DNA of 64,000 nucleotides from Thelonectria olida (Eukaryota > Ascomycota > Sordariomycetes > Hypocreales > Nectriaceae), in the NCBI GenBank assembly GCA_020736575.1, contig JAGPYM010000005.1, positions 1,922,001 to 1,986,000 of the forward strand, given 5' to 3'. Positions within the stretch are counted from its first letter, which is position 1, and each line of letters starts with the position of its first letter. Positions 1 through 12,070 of the stretch are shown piece by piece. The translations under genes were made by a program, and so were the position numbers. The notes beneath the pieces are model-generated. The model was not told the DNA's origin, did not search any database, and saw nothing but the letters and a program-made list of their open reading frames with translations.

Positions 1-88
1 CGTTCTCTTCTTCCCTTTCAGCCCCCCCCTCATGTCCTATTCTGTTGGTATCCTTCAGGTGCTCAGCTGTACTGACTTCTTTCCACAG

Positions 89-2629
89 GAGCCTGTCTTG
101 TTCAACGGCACCGTCTTCCAGAATGTTGCGTACGGCCTGTCTGGCACACCCCAAGCCACACTTCCTGATGACGAGAAGTATAAGCTTGTGAAGGACGCTT
201 GCAAAGCGGCGTATGCCTACGAGTTCATTGAGAGGCTACCAAAGGTAGAATCAAGAGCCTAGGATGTGAGACCCTCTGCTAAACTGAACAGGGATTTGAG
301 ACACAAATCGGTCAGCGTGGCGCCATGCTCTCAGGCGGACAGAAGCAGCGCTTGGCTATAGCCAGGAGCATCATATCCAACCCCCGAGTCCTTCTCTTAG
401 ACGAGGCCACCAGTGCCCTTGACGCAAACTCAGAGCGTATCGTTCAACAGGCACTCGACAATATCGCCGTGGATCGTACCGTGGTTGTCATTGCACACAG
501 GCTGTCAACTATTCGCCACGCGGACAACATCGTTGTCATGGCAAATGGGACTATCTTAGAGCAGGGAACCCACACTGAGCTGATTGACTTGGGTGGTGCC
601 TATTCTCGACTTGTTCAAGCTCAAGATCTGGGCCACAATAACGACCATGAAGACGAGGCCAAACAGGAGACAGCTGCATACATTGGTGATGATAAGATCA
701 AGTCTCTGAGTGCATCTTCAACGGGCTTGGAGGAAAGTCACGCCCGAGAGCCAAACGCCGAGACGATTAACTACAACTTGTTGAAATCGTTGGCCATCAT
801 CATACGGGAGCAAAAGTGTCTTTGGGTACCATTTACGGTTCTCGCGGGAGCTGCTGCCTTAGGAGGTTTGCATCTTCAATTCCCCCCTGAGTGAAGGCAT
901 CATGCTCATGATCTCAACAGGTGGCTCTAATCCCGCTCTGGCTGTTCTGTTCTCCCGAGTCCTCGATGCATTCGCCCTCACCGGCCACGCCATGGTCGAG
1001 CGCGGAAACTTCTACGCCCTCATGTTCTTCGTCATGGCGCTGGCCAACCTGGTTGTCTATTCTATCCTTGGGTGGATGTCTACCATCATCTCCCAGCAGA
1101 TCATGAACTTCTATCGACATGACATCTTCAACAGCGTCTTACGACAGGACATGGCCTTCTTCGACGACCCCGATAATACAACTGGCGCCCTGGTCTCGCG
1201 ATTAGCAACTGAGCCAACCGCGCTCCAAGACCTACTCTCATCTAACATCGCCTTGATCCTCACCATCATCGTCAATCTCATTTCCAGTTGCATACTGGCG
1301 ATTGCGTACGGGTGGAAGCTGGGGCTAGTGCTCACCTTCGGCGCTTTGCCGCCTCTCGTTGCATCTGGCTATATTCGCATTCGCCTTGAGTTCAAACTCG
1401 ACGAGGCCGCGGCGTCGCGGTTCGCCAACAGTGCCGGCATCGCGTCCGAGGCAATCATGGCCATCCGCACCGTTGCGTCGCTGACGCTTGAAGACGAGAT
1501 CTTGGCCCGGTACGAGGAGAGTCTTCGATCCATCGCGCGAGCTTCCGTGACAAGCCTGGTTGGTAGCATGTTCTGGTATTCCCTGAGCCAGTCCATGTCT
1601 TTCCTAGCAATGGCTCTTGGGTTTTGGTATGGCGGTCGATTGATCTCATTTGGTGAGTATACTCCGCAGCAGTTCTATACTGCTTTTATCGCAGTCATTT
1701 TTGCAGGCGAAGCCGCGGCGGCTCTCTTCACATACACCACCAGCATCACCCAAGCTACGGGAGCAGCGAATTATGTTTTCAACCTTCGAAAGGGAACGCC
1801 CGCAGATATGAAGGACAACTGCCCTCCCAGTCACGACACCAGCGGCGAGCAAGGTGCACTTGCTCTGAACATTCAGGACCTGGAGTTCGCTTATCCACGC
1901 CGCCCGGGCACCAAGGTCCTTCAAGGTGTTTCTCTCTCCATTCAACCTGGTCAGTTTGCCGCATTTGTTGGCGCGTCGGGGTGTGGCAAGACGACGGCGA
2001 TCAGTCTCCTCGAGAGATTCTATGAGCCATTGAGCGGTACCATATTTCTCAACGGCGTCGACACTAAATCGGCCCACCTCGGACAGCATCGACGACACAT
2101 AGCACTCGTCCAACAGGAGCCCGTCTTGTATCAGGGATCTCTGCGAGAGAACATTGCCCTTGGACTAGAGGAGTCCTCCCGTGATAACGCGACCGATGAG
2201 AAGATCCTCGAGGCGTGCCGGCAAGCCAACATCGATACCTTCATTCTGTCGCTTCCCGACGGCCTGGGGACTCTCTGCGGACCACAGGGCGCGCAATTCT
2301 CCGGGGGTCAGCGCCAACGCATCGCTATCGCGCGCGCATTGATCCGTGAGCCACGACTGCTCTTACTGGATGAGGCGACGTCCAGTCTAGACACCGAGTC
2401 GGAAAGGGTGGTACAAGTGGCTCTGGATGCTGCGGCCAAGGGCGAGGGCAACGGGGAGAGGAAGCGAACCACTGTTGCGGTCGCGCATCGACTCTCCACC
2501 ATCAAGGGTGCCGACGTGATCGTCGTCTTCTCACAGGGCCACATTGCCGAGGTGGGGAGCCCCCAGGAACTTCTGGAGAAGAGAGGCATGTACTACCGCA
2601 TGTGCCTTGGACAGTCACTAGGTGCATAA
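89..2629 (+). CDS. Full-size ABCB/MDR-type ABC transporter, 3' part
   Basis: An ATP-driven exporter of lipophilic compounds, P-glycoprotein type (TMD-NBD-TMD-NBD). The 5' end lies outside the window; bases 1-88 look like the end of an intron (acceptor TTCCACAG). Exons read as 89-244, 292-865 and 921-2629. What remains starts at the Q-loop of NBD1 (QEPVLFNG), followed by the signature LSGGQKQR, Walker [13 protein letters not shown] and switch His AHRLSTI. A linker and the second membrane domain follow, then NBD2 with Walker [11 protein letters not shown]-loop QQEPVLYQG, signature FSGGQRQR and Walker [13 protein letters not shown]. It ends at [13 protein letters not shown]. Both ATP sites look intact. 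The gene is convergent with the sugar transporter at 2800-4671. The substrate cannot be told from the sequence. Confidence 0.93.
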
Positions 2630-2799
2630 GCAGCCGAGCGAACGGGAATTGGCTTGAGGGCTCATACGCACAATATGCTTCCTTTCAATCACCCAACTAG
2701 TAATTCCTTCTTAAGTGCTCACTGCATTTCTCACACCATAGCAAGAATCTCATCTCTACTGTTAGATGCTTTGCTCGTTCGCCCAATGAACATGCCTAA

Positions 2800-4671
2800 C
2801 TAGACAGTTCCTTGCTTCTCGCCCTTGTGATCCAGGACTTGCGCCTGAGCAAGCTGAGCATCCGTGATGTACTTCTGCATCTTCCAAGCGGGAACACCTT
2901 TCTCGTACATTTCGTCCATCTTGGCCGTGTTGCGCATCGATGGTTCAGGCACATAAAACCACACAATGACACTGGTGATAACACCAAAGCCTCCAAACAG
3001 CCAGCCGACGTGATAGCTCCAATTGACGCCCTCAGTGTCAACTATTATTTGTCAACAGGAGGATCTCATAGTTGCACTAGGTTGATGTCGTACTCACGCA
3101 TAATCGGAACCGATGTGTTGAAGGTCAGGCCGAAGATGACAGACGCTCCCGCTGCAAGACCCGCGGTACGAGCGCGCAGTGTCTGTGAAGAGATCTCGCC
3201 GACAAAGGCCCAGCCCAGCGAGCCGAGTGCGCCGTTGAAAAACGCCCACAGACAGGCCACAAAGATACAGAAGTTCTGCAGCGGTGTGGTGGAGGGGAAA
3301 AGTCCGATGATGGCGACGACGAATAGGGCGATGGTAGAGACGACGGCAGACACAAAGACGACCATGCGGCGTCCAAAGCGGTCGGTAAAGAGCATGAGAG
3401 CAATGGATGTAACGAAAGCGATTACAGCTGCATCGGCGAGTTAGTAGTTGAACACGGGTATGGGAAGCTCCATTGGGTTCAACTCACTCTGGATAGTAGT
3501 AATAAGGAAAGGATCCGCGAAACCAGCCTGGCGGAAGAAGAGAGAAGAATAAGTTTTGAGGAAAGACAAGCCAGTAAGTTGCTGGGCGCAAGCAGGCCAA
3601 GCAGCACCGAGTGTTCTCTTTGCATTGGCGCCCTTGAAACACTCGGCGTACGAGCGCAACACCTTTCTCCAGCCCATGCCATCTCCGTCAAGCTCTTGTC
3701 GTCTCTGCCTCTGCTCGAGAATAATGTTCTTCATGATTGCGTACTCAACTTCAACATCATACCCCGGAACATTTCCGTTCACGCGATGCAGTGTCTTCTT
3801 GCCCTGCTCGTCCTGACCACGCTCTGCATAATACTGAGCTGTCTCTGGCAGCCAGATGAAGATGGGTAACATGATACCCAAGAACGCCCACTGAGTGACG
3901 ATGGGGGTGCGGAACTCGTTCGGGTCTTGCTTCTCGGAGACCAGGAGGATGAGGGGCGCAAGGAATTTGCCGAGGGTGTTCCAGACACCATATGTGAGAA
4001 CCATGGCGCCGCGGATATTATTGGGGGACCATTCGGAAATGTAGACGGGGAGAGTTGATTGAAGGGCCCCTACGCCGATGCCAGCAAGGATCTTGGCGCC
4101 AGTCCAGTCCTTCCAGTCGCGAACCACTGTCTCGAGGGCAACAGACTGAGTTCGTTAGCTGATAACCGCAGAGGAAACGCGATTGGGACTGGCACATACG
4201 CCGGCAAGGATGATCCAGAGGACATACAGGGTCATCTTTCGACCGATTGCATCCGAGATAGGGCTCATGAACAGCATGGCTACAAGCTGACCGAGAGACT
4301 GCATGGCACCCCACAAGGCAGTGTGGTTTGCATCCAAGACATACTTGCCCTCGTCGTTGAGGAAGCCCACGTGTTTGGTGAAGCCCTTGTTAGCAATCAC
4401 ATTGCCGTTCAGCGTGTACTGATAACCATCGGCCGCCGCTGCGATGGAAATCAAGTTGCAGACAATCGCAGCCTAGGCGAGGATCAGTGTCTATCCGGCG
4501 GCAAGAATGTATGTAATGCCATACCTTCCAAAACCGCTTGAGTGTCGCCCAATAGCCGATATTATCGTGGCTGGACTTCAATAGAAGCGGCCCGGGCTTT
4601 TGTTCGTACTCGTGCTCATCATGGTTCCCACGGGGAGAACCCTCGATCTTGTCGTCGTGGGGGACGGACAT
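2800..4671 (-). CDS. MFS sugar-porter family transporter
   Basis: Five exons on the minus strand, reading 4671-4525, 4472-4200, 4145-3488, 3427-3098 and 3041-2800, give 549 residues, the normal size for a 12-helix fungal sugar porter. The start is the first ATG (MSVPHDDKIEG). A soluble N-terminus leads to helices carrying the loop motif SDAIGRKMT. The family PESPR-type motif appears as LPETAQYY, the central loop is charged, and the second half carries TDRFGRRM. The tail after the last helix reads PEPSMRNTAKMDEMYEKG. Every intron has a clear GTRNGT donor. It resembles the lactose/hexose permease branch. It is transcribed away from the GH78 rhamnosidase across 600 bp, so uptake of rhamnose or a rhamnoside is a reasonable but unproven role. 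Confidence 0.9.
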
Positions 4672-5005
4672 TTTATTATGTGCAATCTCTATTTGCGGGA
4701 GGGGATCTCCAGGTCTCAGGGACGTTGGAGTTGTCAATGGTTAGGGAATCAAATGTGGGCAACACCATCACGTTAAACACTTGGTTCGTTATGTATAGGA
4801 TCAGCTCGTTAAAATTCGACCCGAATCACCGAGTCTAACCATGGCTCTGGCTGACACCATGGACCGATCGCCTGATATCACTTGAAGCTAATTTGTGTCT
4901 TTACGAAACGCGGGGATGAGGCCCATGAAGATCTCTGCGGGGAAGAATCCGGGGAAAGGGGAAGCATGGAGCGTGTATGCTTTTCCGTGAGGTTGACGTC
5001 CGCTC

Positions 5006-5023
5006 ATCGGATATGTATCCGAT
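5006..5023. promoter_or_regulatory. Perfect CGG-N8-CCG palindrome in a divergent promoter
   Basis: ATCGGATA-TG-TATCCGAT is a perfect inverted repeat in the 599 bp between the sugar transporter (start 4671) and the GH78 gene (start 5271). Inverted CGG triplets are the classic target of dimeric Zn2Cys6 regulators. The spacing here is 8, unlike the N7 sites elsewhere in the window. The rest of 4672-5270 holds no gene I can see. Confidence 0.5.
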
Positions 5024-5270
5024 AATGTAACCTAACAACTTCATCTGGTTAACTTATTCTGTGAGGGGCCCGATGCAGGCTTATTGACTAGATGAACTAG
5101 ACAACTACAGACGACGACGCATCTCATTCGGTTCTAAGCTTTCCCGAAAGACCGAGGATTCGCGCTCCATTCGCCCTGGATCGACAAGTGGTCTTGTGTT
5201 TAAGAGCAGAGGCTTGCGAACAATCCATGTGAGGACAGCATCAGCGGCTCAGTCATTGACCACGCCCATT

Positions 5271-7943
5271 ATGGCTGTCTCTATTGCCCAACTGAGTGTT
5301 GAGCATCACCACAACGGCTTTGGCATCTTCACGCCAGCCCCGCGCTTATCATGGCGATTCAATTCCACAACCCTCAAGAACTGGAAGCAAGCGTCGTACG
5401 ACGTCGCCATAGTTCGTAACGGCGCCGAGGAGACGTACCATGTCGACTCACAAGAGTGCGTCCTCGTTCCATGGCCAGCATCTCCGCTATCTTCAAGAGA
5501 GAGAGCTGACGTGATGGTCAAGGCGACTGGCGCAGACGGGTCCTCAACCGAATGGACCAAATTAAATGTCGAGGCCGCGCTCCTCGATCGGGCAGATTGG
5601 TCTGCTAAGTTGATCGGCGTACCCCCACAAGGCCCGGAGCCGAAGAGACCATTTCTACTCCGCAAAGGCTTCGTGTACTCGGGTTCGGGTGTCGCGCGCC
5701 TCTATGCCACGGCTCACGGCGTCTACTCGGTCGAGATCAACGGCCAGAGAGTGGGCGATGAGATACTTGCACCCGGTTGGCAGGCGTACAATCATCGTCT
5801 GCACTATCAGACTTACGACATTACCCATCTCCTTCAGAAGGGCGATAACGTGATTGGCGCACACATCGCCGAGGGATGGTTTGCGACAAGACTGGGTCGC
5901 CCTGGTGTACCTAATCACTGGGGAGAAAGACTGGGGTTCATGGCGCAGGTTGAGGTTGATGGAAAGCTTGCCTGCGTCACAGACTCCAGCTGGCGACACC
6001 TTGACGGACCTCTTCTCGCATCGGAGCTGTATGATGGAGAGATTTGCGACAGCAACCTTTTAGACTCGACTTGGTCTACGACTGCATCCAACCTGTCTTT
6101 GGGAGGTCCTGTTGAGGTGCTCCCACAGCTGGTGGCAGAGCTCATTGCGCCAGAACTTGCCCCCATCAGGTGTATCATGGAGCTCAAACCCAAGGAGATC
6201 ATCACCACGCCCAAGGGAAAGAAGGTGCTCGATTTTGGCCAGAACTTTGTGGGGTTTTTGAGAGTTGAAAAGGACATACCAGGCAAGCCAGGAAGCACTC
6301 TCCTTATCAGTCATGCGGAAGTGATGGAACATGGTGAGTTGGGCACGCGGCCGCTTCGCTCTGCGAAAGCCCAGTACGCGATTAAACTGGGAGGACGAAC
6401 CAAGGGGCTAGGCGCCAAGTTTACGTTCTTTGGCTTCAGGTGAGCTTTCGACACCATCACTGCAAAGATTGCTTCTGTTGACAGGCGTAGGCATGCACAG
6501 GTAGACGGTTACGATGATGTTTCCCTTGGCGACTTCACCGGCATCGTCGTAGCCTCCGACATTCGCCGGACTGGAAGTTTCGAGTCCTCGCACGCAATGT
6601 TGAACAGGCTCCACGAGAATACAGTCTGGTCGATGAGAAGCAACTTCATCTCCATTCCCACCGACTGTCCACAGCGCGACGAGCGGCTCGGATGGACGGG
6701 CGATATCCAGGTCTTTGCTCCAACAGCCAACTTCTTGTTCGACACGTCCGCCTTCTTGGGTTCATGGCTCCAGGACCTTGCGGCTGACCAGAGGGATGCT
6801 GGAGGCGTGGTCCCAGTTATCATTCCCAACCTGCCCCAGCAGCCGGATAATCGCATGAAACGACCGATGGCTCTGTGGGCAGACTGCTCTGTCATCTTGC
6901 CGTGGGATCTGTACACGGCCTTTGGCGACGAGAATCAGCTCAAAGCCCAGTGGGAAAGCATTTGTCTCTGGCTGGACAAAGGCTTACCGCGCGACGAGAG
7001 GGGCTTCTGGTCCACCGACAATCCGCAGTACGGCGACTGGCTTGATCCGAGGTCGCCTCCTGACCAGCCAGGCCACTGTGCGACGGATAACTTCATGGTC
7101 GCCAACGCATACCTCATCTACACCACCAACATTGCTGCGAAGATTGGAAAGATCCTCGGCAAAACTGAAAAGGCAGAGCAATACGCTGCTAATGCAGCTC
7201 GCCTGTCGCAGCTCTTCTGTGATGAGTACGTGACTCCCAACGGGAGATTAGCCTGCGACACGCAAACAGCGTATGCTTTGATCCTCAAATTCGGTCTCCT
7301 GGAGAGCAAGCACGTCAAGGTGGCCAGCCAGCGCCTGGGCTACCTCGCGCGTTGGGACCGCTTCCGCATTACGACTGGTTTCGCAGGCACTCCCATTATT
7401 CTCCAGACTCTAGCCGACCACGGCATGCTCAATATTGCCTACCGCATGCTGCAGGAGCGCGACAGTCCAAGCTGGCTCTACCCCGTTGGTATGGGAGCGA
7501 CGACGATTTGGGAGCGGTGGAATTCCATGCTCGAGGACGGGAGCATCAATCCCGGCCAAATGACGTCCTTTAACCACTACGCCCTCGGGTCTGTCTGCGC
7601 GTTCTTGCACAATGTCGTTGGTGGCCTGTCGCCCACGTCTCCTGGGTGGAGGACGGTGCTTGTGAAACCTCAGCCGGGAGGGACGGTGCGCTCGGCCAAG
7701 ACGAGGTATGACTCCCCATATGGACCATTCGAGGTGAGTTGGAAAGTCGGCGAAGGCGAAATGGCGACGCAGGTGAAGGTTCCTCCGAATGGCGAGGCGC
7801 ACGTTGTGCTAAGCGGCGTGGATGAGGTTGTTGGGAGTGGAGAGTATTCGTTCAACACAGCGTGGCAGGATGATCCTGAGTGGCCGCCGAGTTACATCCC
7901 TGGGCCGGAGAAAACTACCACGCCGGGCTTCTTTGTGCCTTAG
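5271..7943 (+). CDS. GH78 alpha-L-rhamnosidase, intracellular type
   Basis: Hydrolyses terminal alpha-L-rhamnose from glycosides. Exons 5271-6439 and 6491-7943 give 873 residues, normal for GH78. The start is the first in-frame ATG (MAVSIAQLSVEHHHNG); there is no signal peptide, so the enzyme is probably cytosolic. In order: an N-terminal beta domain, the rhamnosidase N domain (LYATAHGVYSVEINGQRVGD), a middle beta domain, the (alpha/alpha)6 catalytic barrel holding DCPQRDERLGWTGD at about residue 447, and a C-terminal beta domain (SPYGPFEVSWKV). Two AG acceptors lie 6 bp apart at the intron end; the downstream one gives FGFRHAQVDGY, matching the family pattern. Import by the divergent sugar transporter and cytosolic cleavage would make a simple rhamnoside-use pair. 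Confidence 0.92.
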
Positions 7944-8189
7944 TGACTGAAAGTGACTGCCGTTGAAACGACATTTTCGGATGATATTCTTTCACACCGT
8001 GACAAAGCATGTATTGTTGAGAACCACTCGCAGTCCTAGTCTGCATTCAAATACGGTGCAAGAGCAAGTTCGTTGTGCGAGACGTTTGCAAATCGATGTC
8101 AGTCGATTTGAGTTGCTAGACATGTATTAGATTTGAGTGCTTGCTCAGAAGCTGCCTGCAAAACCCTAGTAACCACGAACATGTCACTC

Positions 8190-8670
8190 TCTCTGATCGC
8201 CTGGAAGACCCTGAGCGTCTCGATCTTCCCGCTCCCCGGAAGCGCCTCGCTCTCCCCGGGCGCCTCAAGGGCCCTGATTGCATCGTTGCCCCTGGTCACC
8301 CTTTGTATCTTGGGGCCCTCGTCTCCCTGAGGGCCCTTAGTTCCTGGGACCCGGTTATTCTGCAGGAAACTGACGTTTGTCTTCATGAGTACAAGGTCGG
8401 TCTTCATGAGTGCAATGTCGGTCTCCATACTCTTGATTTCTTCGACAACGTCTTCGAGGGAGCGCTTAGAAATAGTAAGATTGATTGTCGAGTTGGTGCC
8501 ATGGTTGAAAATCTGAATAAGGAACTTGAAGCACGAGACGAAAATTCTGACGAGCCAGTGATAAGCAAAAGGGTGAAGAATAGAATGGCCAAGCCTAAGC
8601 ACGCCAACGATGCATCCTTCAGCTGTTCGAGACTCTCGTCCGTGTCGCATTGTGCTTGCTCCGGCATGGT
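8190..8670 (-). pseudogene. Decayed collagen-like (Gly-X-Y) gene
   Basis: On the minus strand a hydrophobic segment (about 8510-8600) is followed by a heptad-rich stretch (LEDVVEEIKSMETDIALMKT) and then a collagen-like tract. The tract opens as GTKGPQGDEGP in one frame, continues as KGDQGQRCNQGP in another, meets a stop, and resumes as GARGERGASGE. The glycine period is therefore kept across a one-base frame change and a nonsense codon, which is what a broken triple-helix repeat gene looks like. A 305-codon open frame covers the region but does not follow the repeat. The upstream start is uncertain: an ATG at about 8667 opens MPEQAQCDTDESLEQL in yet another frame, so an unseen intron could alter the picture. 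Confidence 0.5.
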
Positions 8671-9426
8671 GGCTTCCCTCTCGCCATCGGAGTAGGTCAA
8701 ACGTGGTCGAGCAATCGTGCTGGGAGCGTGGGGAGAGGACGACCGGACCGTCTGAAACTTGGATAGTCGAGGCTGCGTACGAAACTTGCAGAGCGAGGTG
8801 ATGAGACTCGTTGGTCAGGTAGTTGGTTCCTTCGATACGAAGAAGAGAGATGTGAAACAGTGCGAGAGATGGCGAGTCCGATGCACAGTGATTCGCGCGT
8901 GTGAGACACAGGAAGGGAGAAGAGGATGTAAAAAAGACATGTGTGTGCAGAAAAAGAGAGAGAGCGAGAGGGGGAAGTAAATAGAGAAGAAGATGGAAAC
9001 AAACGAAAGAAAGCATGCGTTGGGGTTTGTTGAGGGTTTGTCAAGGGCTTCATCTACTCATATTGAAACTATACGCATCTCATTGGCCGAAAGTCAGGTT
9101 TGTAGGCACCTCGTAAGTGCTTTCCTTTCGGAATAGGTGTATTTTCGCTTCCGCACATCTCGATCCTTTGGACGGCTTCTGTCGCTCCCTGGAAGAGCTC
9201 GAATCAGCCGGGTTTGGCCAATATTCCGCATGTTTGCAAATGTGACTGTGATAACGGTGTTATTGTTGCGGTTGGACTAGGCGGGACATGCGTTAAAGTT
9301 GGCGATAGGTTCATTTACCGCGCGCGTAGATTAACTGGTCACTCGATCGCGACGGAGCAAGCGCGCCGCGGGTCAAGCTCGGCTCCTCTCCTATAAAGGT
9401 ACCTCAGTACATACCAGAGCCACATT

Positions 9427-9441
9427 TCGGAATCATTCCGA
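9427..9441. promoter_or_regulatory. CGG-N7-CCG palindrome just upstream of the Zn2Cys6 gene
   Basis: TCGGAATCATTCCGA is a perfect 15 bp inverted repeat ending 6 bp before the ATG of the regulator at 9448. It has the form CGGA-N5-TCCG seen again at 13484, 15753 and 15826. This suggests self-regulation. The remaining 8700-9447 stretch holds no convincing gene. Confidence 0.6.
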
Positions 9442-9447
9442 CCTACA

Positions 9448-11992
9448 ATGACTCCTGAACATCGTCAACGCCAGCGACGTCGCAAGGTGACGCTGGCCTG
9501 CGAGCCTTGTAGGCATCGAAAATCGCGATGTGATGGAGGGAAGCCAATATGTTCCACCTGTCAACATCGCTCGCTTGGCCTTGAACAGTGCATATACAGG
9601 ACCTCGAATGCCCGAACCGCCTGCGGTGAAGAGTATGTCTTCTCGTCATCCTTGGTAGTGTTTCCACGCTCACTTTCTCACCCAGCTACACAAAATCTCT
9701 CCATGAGCGAATCCGTCAACTCGAGCAAGCTTGCTCCTCGCAGCAAAAGGAAGTGGCTTCAGCAACTAGCACACCGGCGCAGGCGCAGAGGCAGTCTACC
9801 GAGGAATCCTCTCTTGCCCATGGCGTCAGTTTATCGATTGATCTGGGACCAGACAACGGCCAAGATCCCACCAAGTCTCCTTCGCCCGCTTCTCTCAACC
9901 AGATCGATGCTGCCGAAAGCATGAGCGGTGTCACAGCCATGGGAACTATGCTCTCCGAGGATCTTCTCACTGGCTCGATCAAAGAATCCCAACACTTTTT
10001 CGGAGGTTCTTCTGCTGTATCCTTTCTCAAAGAAGCCTGCGGTCCAATCAACTCTCAATCCCCAAGTCGGCCCCGAGCCAGAGAGGAACCTGTCGCCAAT
10101 GTTCTGTCCGCTTATTCAAACTTGCACAACTTCCCCATTCCACCGCGGCCACTTGCAGACCACCTCATACAGAAATACTTTGAAAGAATCTACTATCTCT
10201 ACCCGTTCTTCGACCGAGAAACATTTGAGACTGCCTATCAATCCTTGTGGCAAACGGGCAGCCAAACCATCCACAACCCCAAACCGAATCAGAGCCTCGG
10301 CTTAGGGAGTGCTGCGGGGTGCGGTACCAATAGCATTGTGTTCCACTGTGCCCTGAATGCCTTATTTGCGCTAGGATGCACATTTTCAGATCTGACTTCG
10401 TCTGAAAAGCCGGCTGCTATTGAAGTGTTCTTCAATCGATCAAAGGGTCATGTTGGCATAGATCTCCTGGATATGAACAATATTGGAGTTGTGCAGGCTC
10501 TTTTACTTGTTGCACTTGCTCTACAAGGCACGCCATTTCCTAATCGATGTTGGAATGCAGTGGGTGTCGCTTGCCGTGTTGCACAAGGGCTTGGGCTACA
10601 TACAGACGTGAACCGGCAGCACGGGGAATCACGCGAGAAGGAGATGCGGCGACGGACCTGGTACGGATGCGTCACCATGGATTTGTAAGTCTCTTGCTGC
10701 ACTTTGACGGAGAGAAGCGAGAATCTAACCACATGGCACAAGACTGGTTAGCATGACATTTGGCCGACCGAACATGACGACAAACCTCCCTGCCCTGCCC
10801 CCGACGGGCCTTGGCGGGAGTGGAGTTCCATCGAGCCTCGACACTGATCTAAAGCTTCACTTCAACGTCGAGAGCGTTCGGCTTGGTAGAGTCTTGGAAG
10901 GCATCTTGTCCAAAATCTATCAGCCTTGGCTAAATCGCAGCCCAACCAGTGAAGCATCTCCAGCTTTGGGCTCCGATATACACCACAGCTTGGACAATAT
11001 CGTAGACCTTCATACACAGCTTACTAAATTCGAACAATCCCTACCTCCATCTCTGTCGTGGGAGTCGCCCGCCTCACTGGATGGGTTCTCTCAACAAGAC
11101 CGAAGAGTTCTTGAGACGCAGAGAAATGTGCTTCGTGCTAGGTAAGTAAGAAGAGGAAATTACCCGTGATGGAGTCAACTAACTCGACGGCAAAGATTTC
11201 TATATCTACAACTCATGCTCTATCGCCCAATCCTAACCCATCTTTTGACAGCGGATGCTTCTCGCCAGGCCGCAAATGAGGACCCAAACCGAACAAAAGC
11301 CCCGAGCAACGGGTTGATGTCATCGTTTTCTCTGGAGTGCGCCAAATCATGCATCAAAGCAGCGATGCAGCTGATTGATCTGATATATGTTACGCATCAG
11401 ACTGAGACATCTGATATGTGGTGGTGGAATGGCCTCTGTAAGCCTCCCCCAATTGTGTTCAACTGTGCTGTGGCTGAAACATGTCTGAACTAACCGGAAA
11501 GACGCTTGCACTGCTGGTCTTGTTCTCATCTTTGCACGACTATGCTCTCCGCTGTGGAATTCGTTGGTCGAAAGCGAAATTGACAAGGCGTGGGAACAGT
11601 GCCAGAGGATTCTCCAAAACCTGGCATCGTTCAGCACTCTAAGCCGCAAGTCAATAGCACTCCTTCGCAAGGTCAATGAAATAGTTCTCGCAAAATGCGC
11701 AGGTGAGTCGACAGCTGCACCAAGCCATGTGCGTTACCGACTTGTGTGTATTACCGACTGACCATGCTCATGCAATGCAGCCCAGAAACATGGCTTGGAT
11801 CACTTGCTAGACTCCCAGGTCGAGGGTCAGGAAGTGATTCCGTCGCCTCGGGCAGGGTCGCCTGAAGAGACCTGGGACCATAGCTTACCGTTTGGCTTGG
11901 ATTTTCCAGATCCCAATCAGATGGATATGATAGGGTCGGTCTTTTCATCCTGGGATCAGCCTTTGGATTTCTTTTCATCTGGATTTTATTAA
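9448..11992 (+). CDS. Zn2Cys6 fungal transcription factor (cluster regulator candidate)
   Basis: Exons 9448-9632, 9686-10684, 10743-11141, 11196-11437, 11502-11702 and 11781-11992 give 745 residues. The binuclear zinc cluster is at the N-terminus (ACEPCRHRKSRCDGGKP, then CSTC, then C at about residue 48), preceded by a basic run. The short heptad stretch YTKSLHERIRQLEQ after intron 1 is the usual dimerisation linker. A fungal-specific middle homology domain follows (VADHLIQKYFERIYYLYPFF, later MTFGRPN). Each donor is GTRNGT-like and all joins keep frame. A perfect CGG-N7-CCG palindrome sits directly before the start codon, and the same half-site form recurs in front of neighbouring enzyme genes. 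It is therefore the likely regulator of the 12-21.6 kb enzymes. Confidence 0.9.
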
Positions 11993-12070
11993 GACAGTTC
12001 GAAGAGAAGTACTTGAATTTACTCTACGTAGTGTATACCTACAACTCATTGCCTCCTCCACCGCAGGAGC

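Noticed and set aside
2796..3041. Minus-strand frame MTLRASIGAITS... at the end of the sugar transporter
   Set aside because: Wrong frame; the spliced transporter frame (exon 3041-2800) gives a normal C-terminus.
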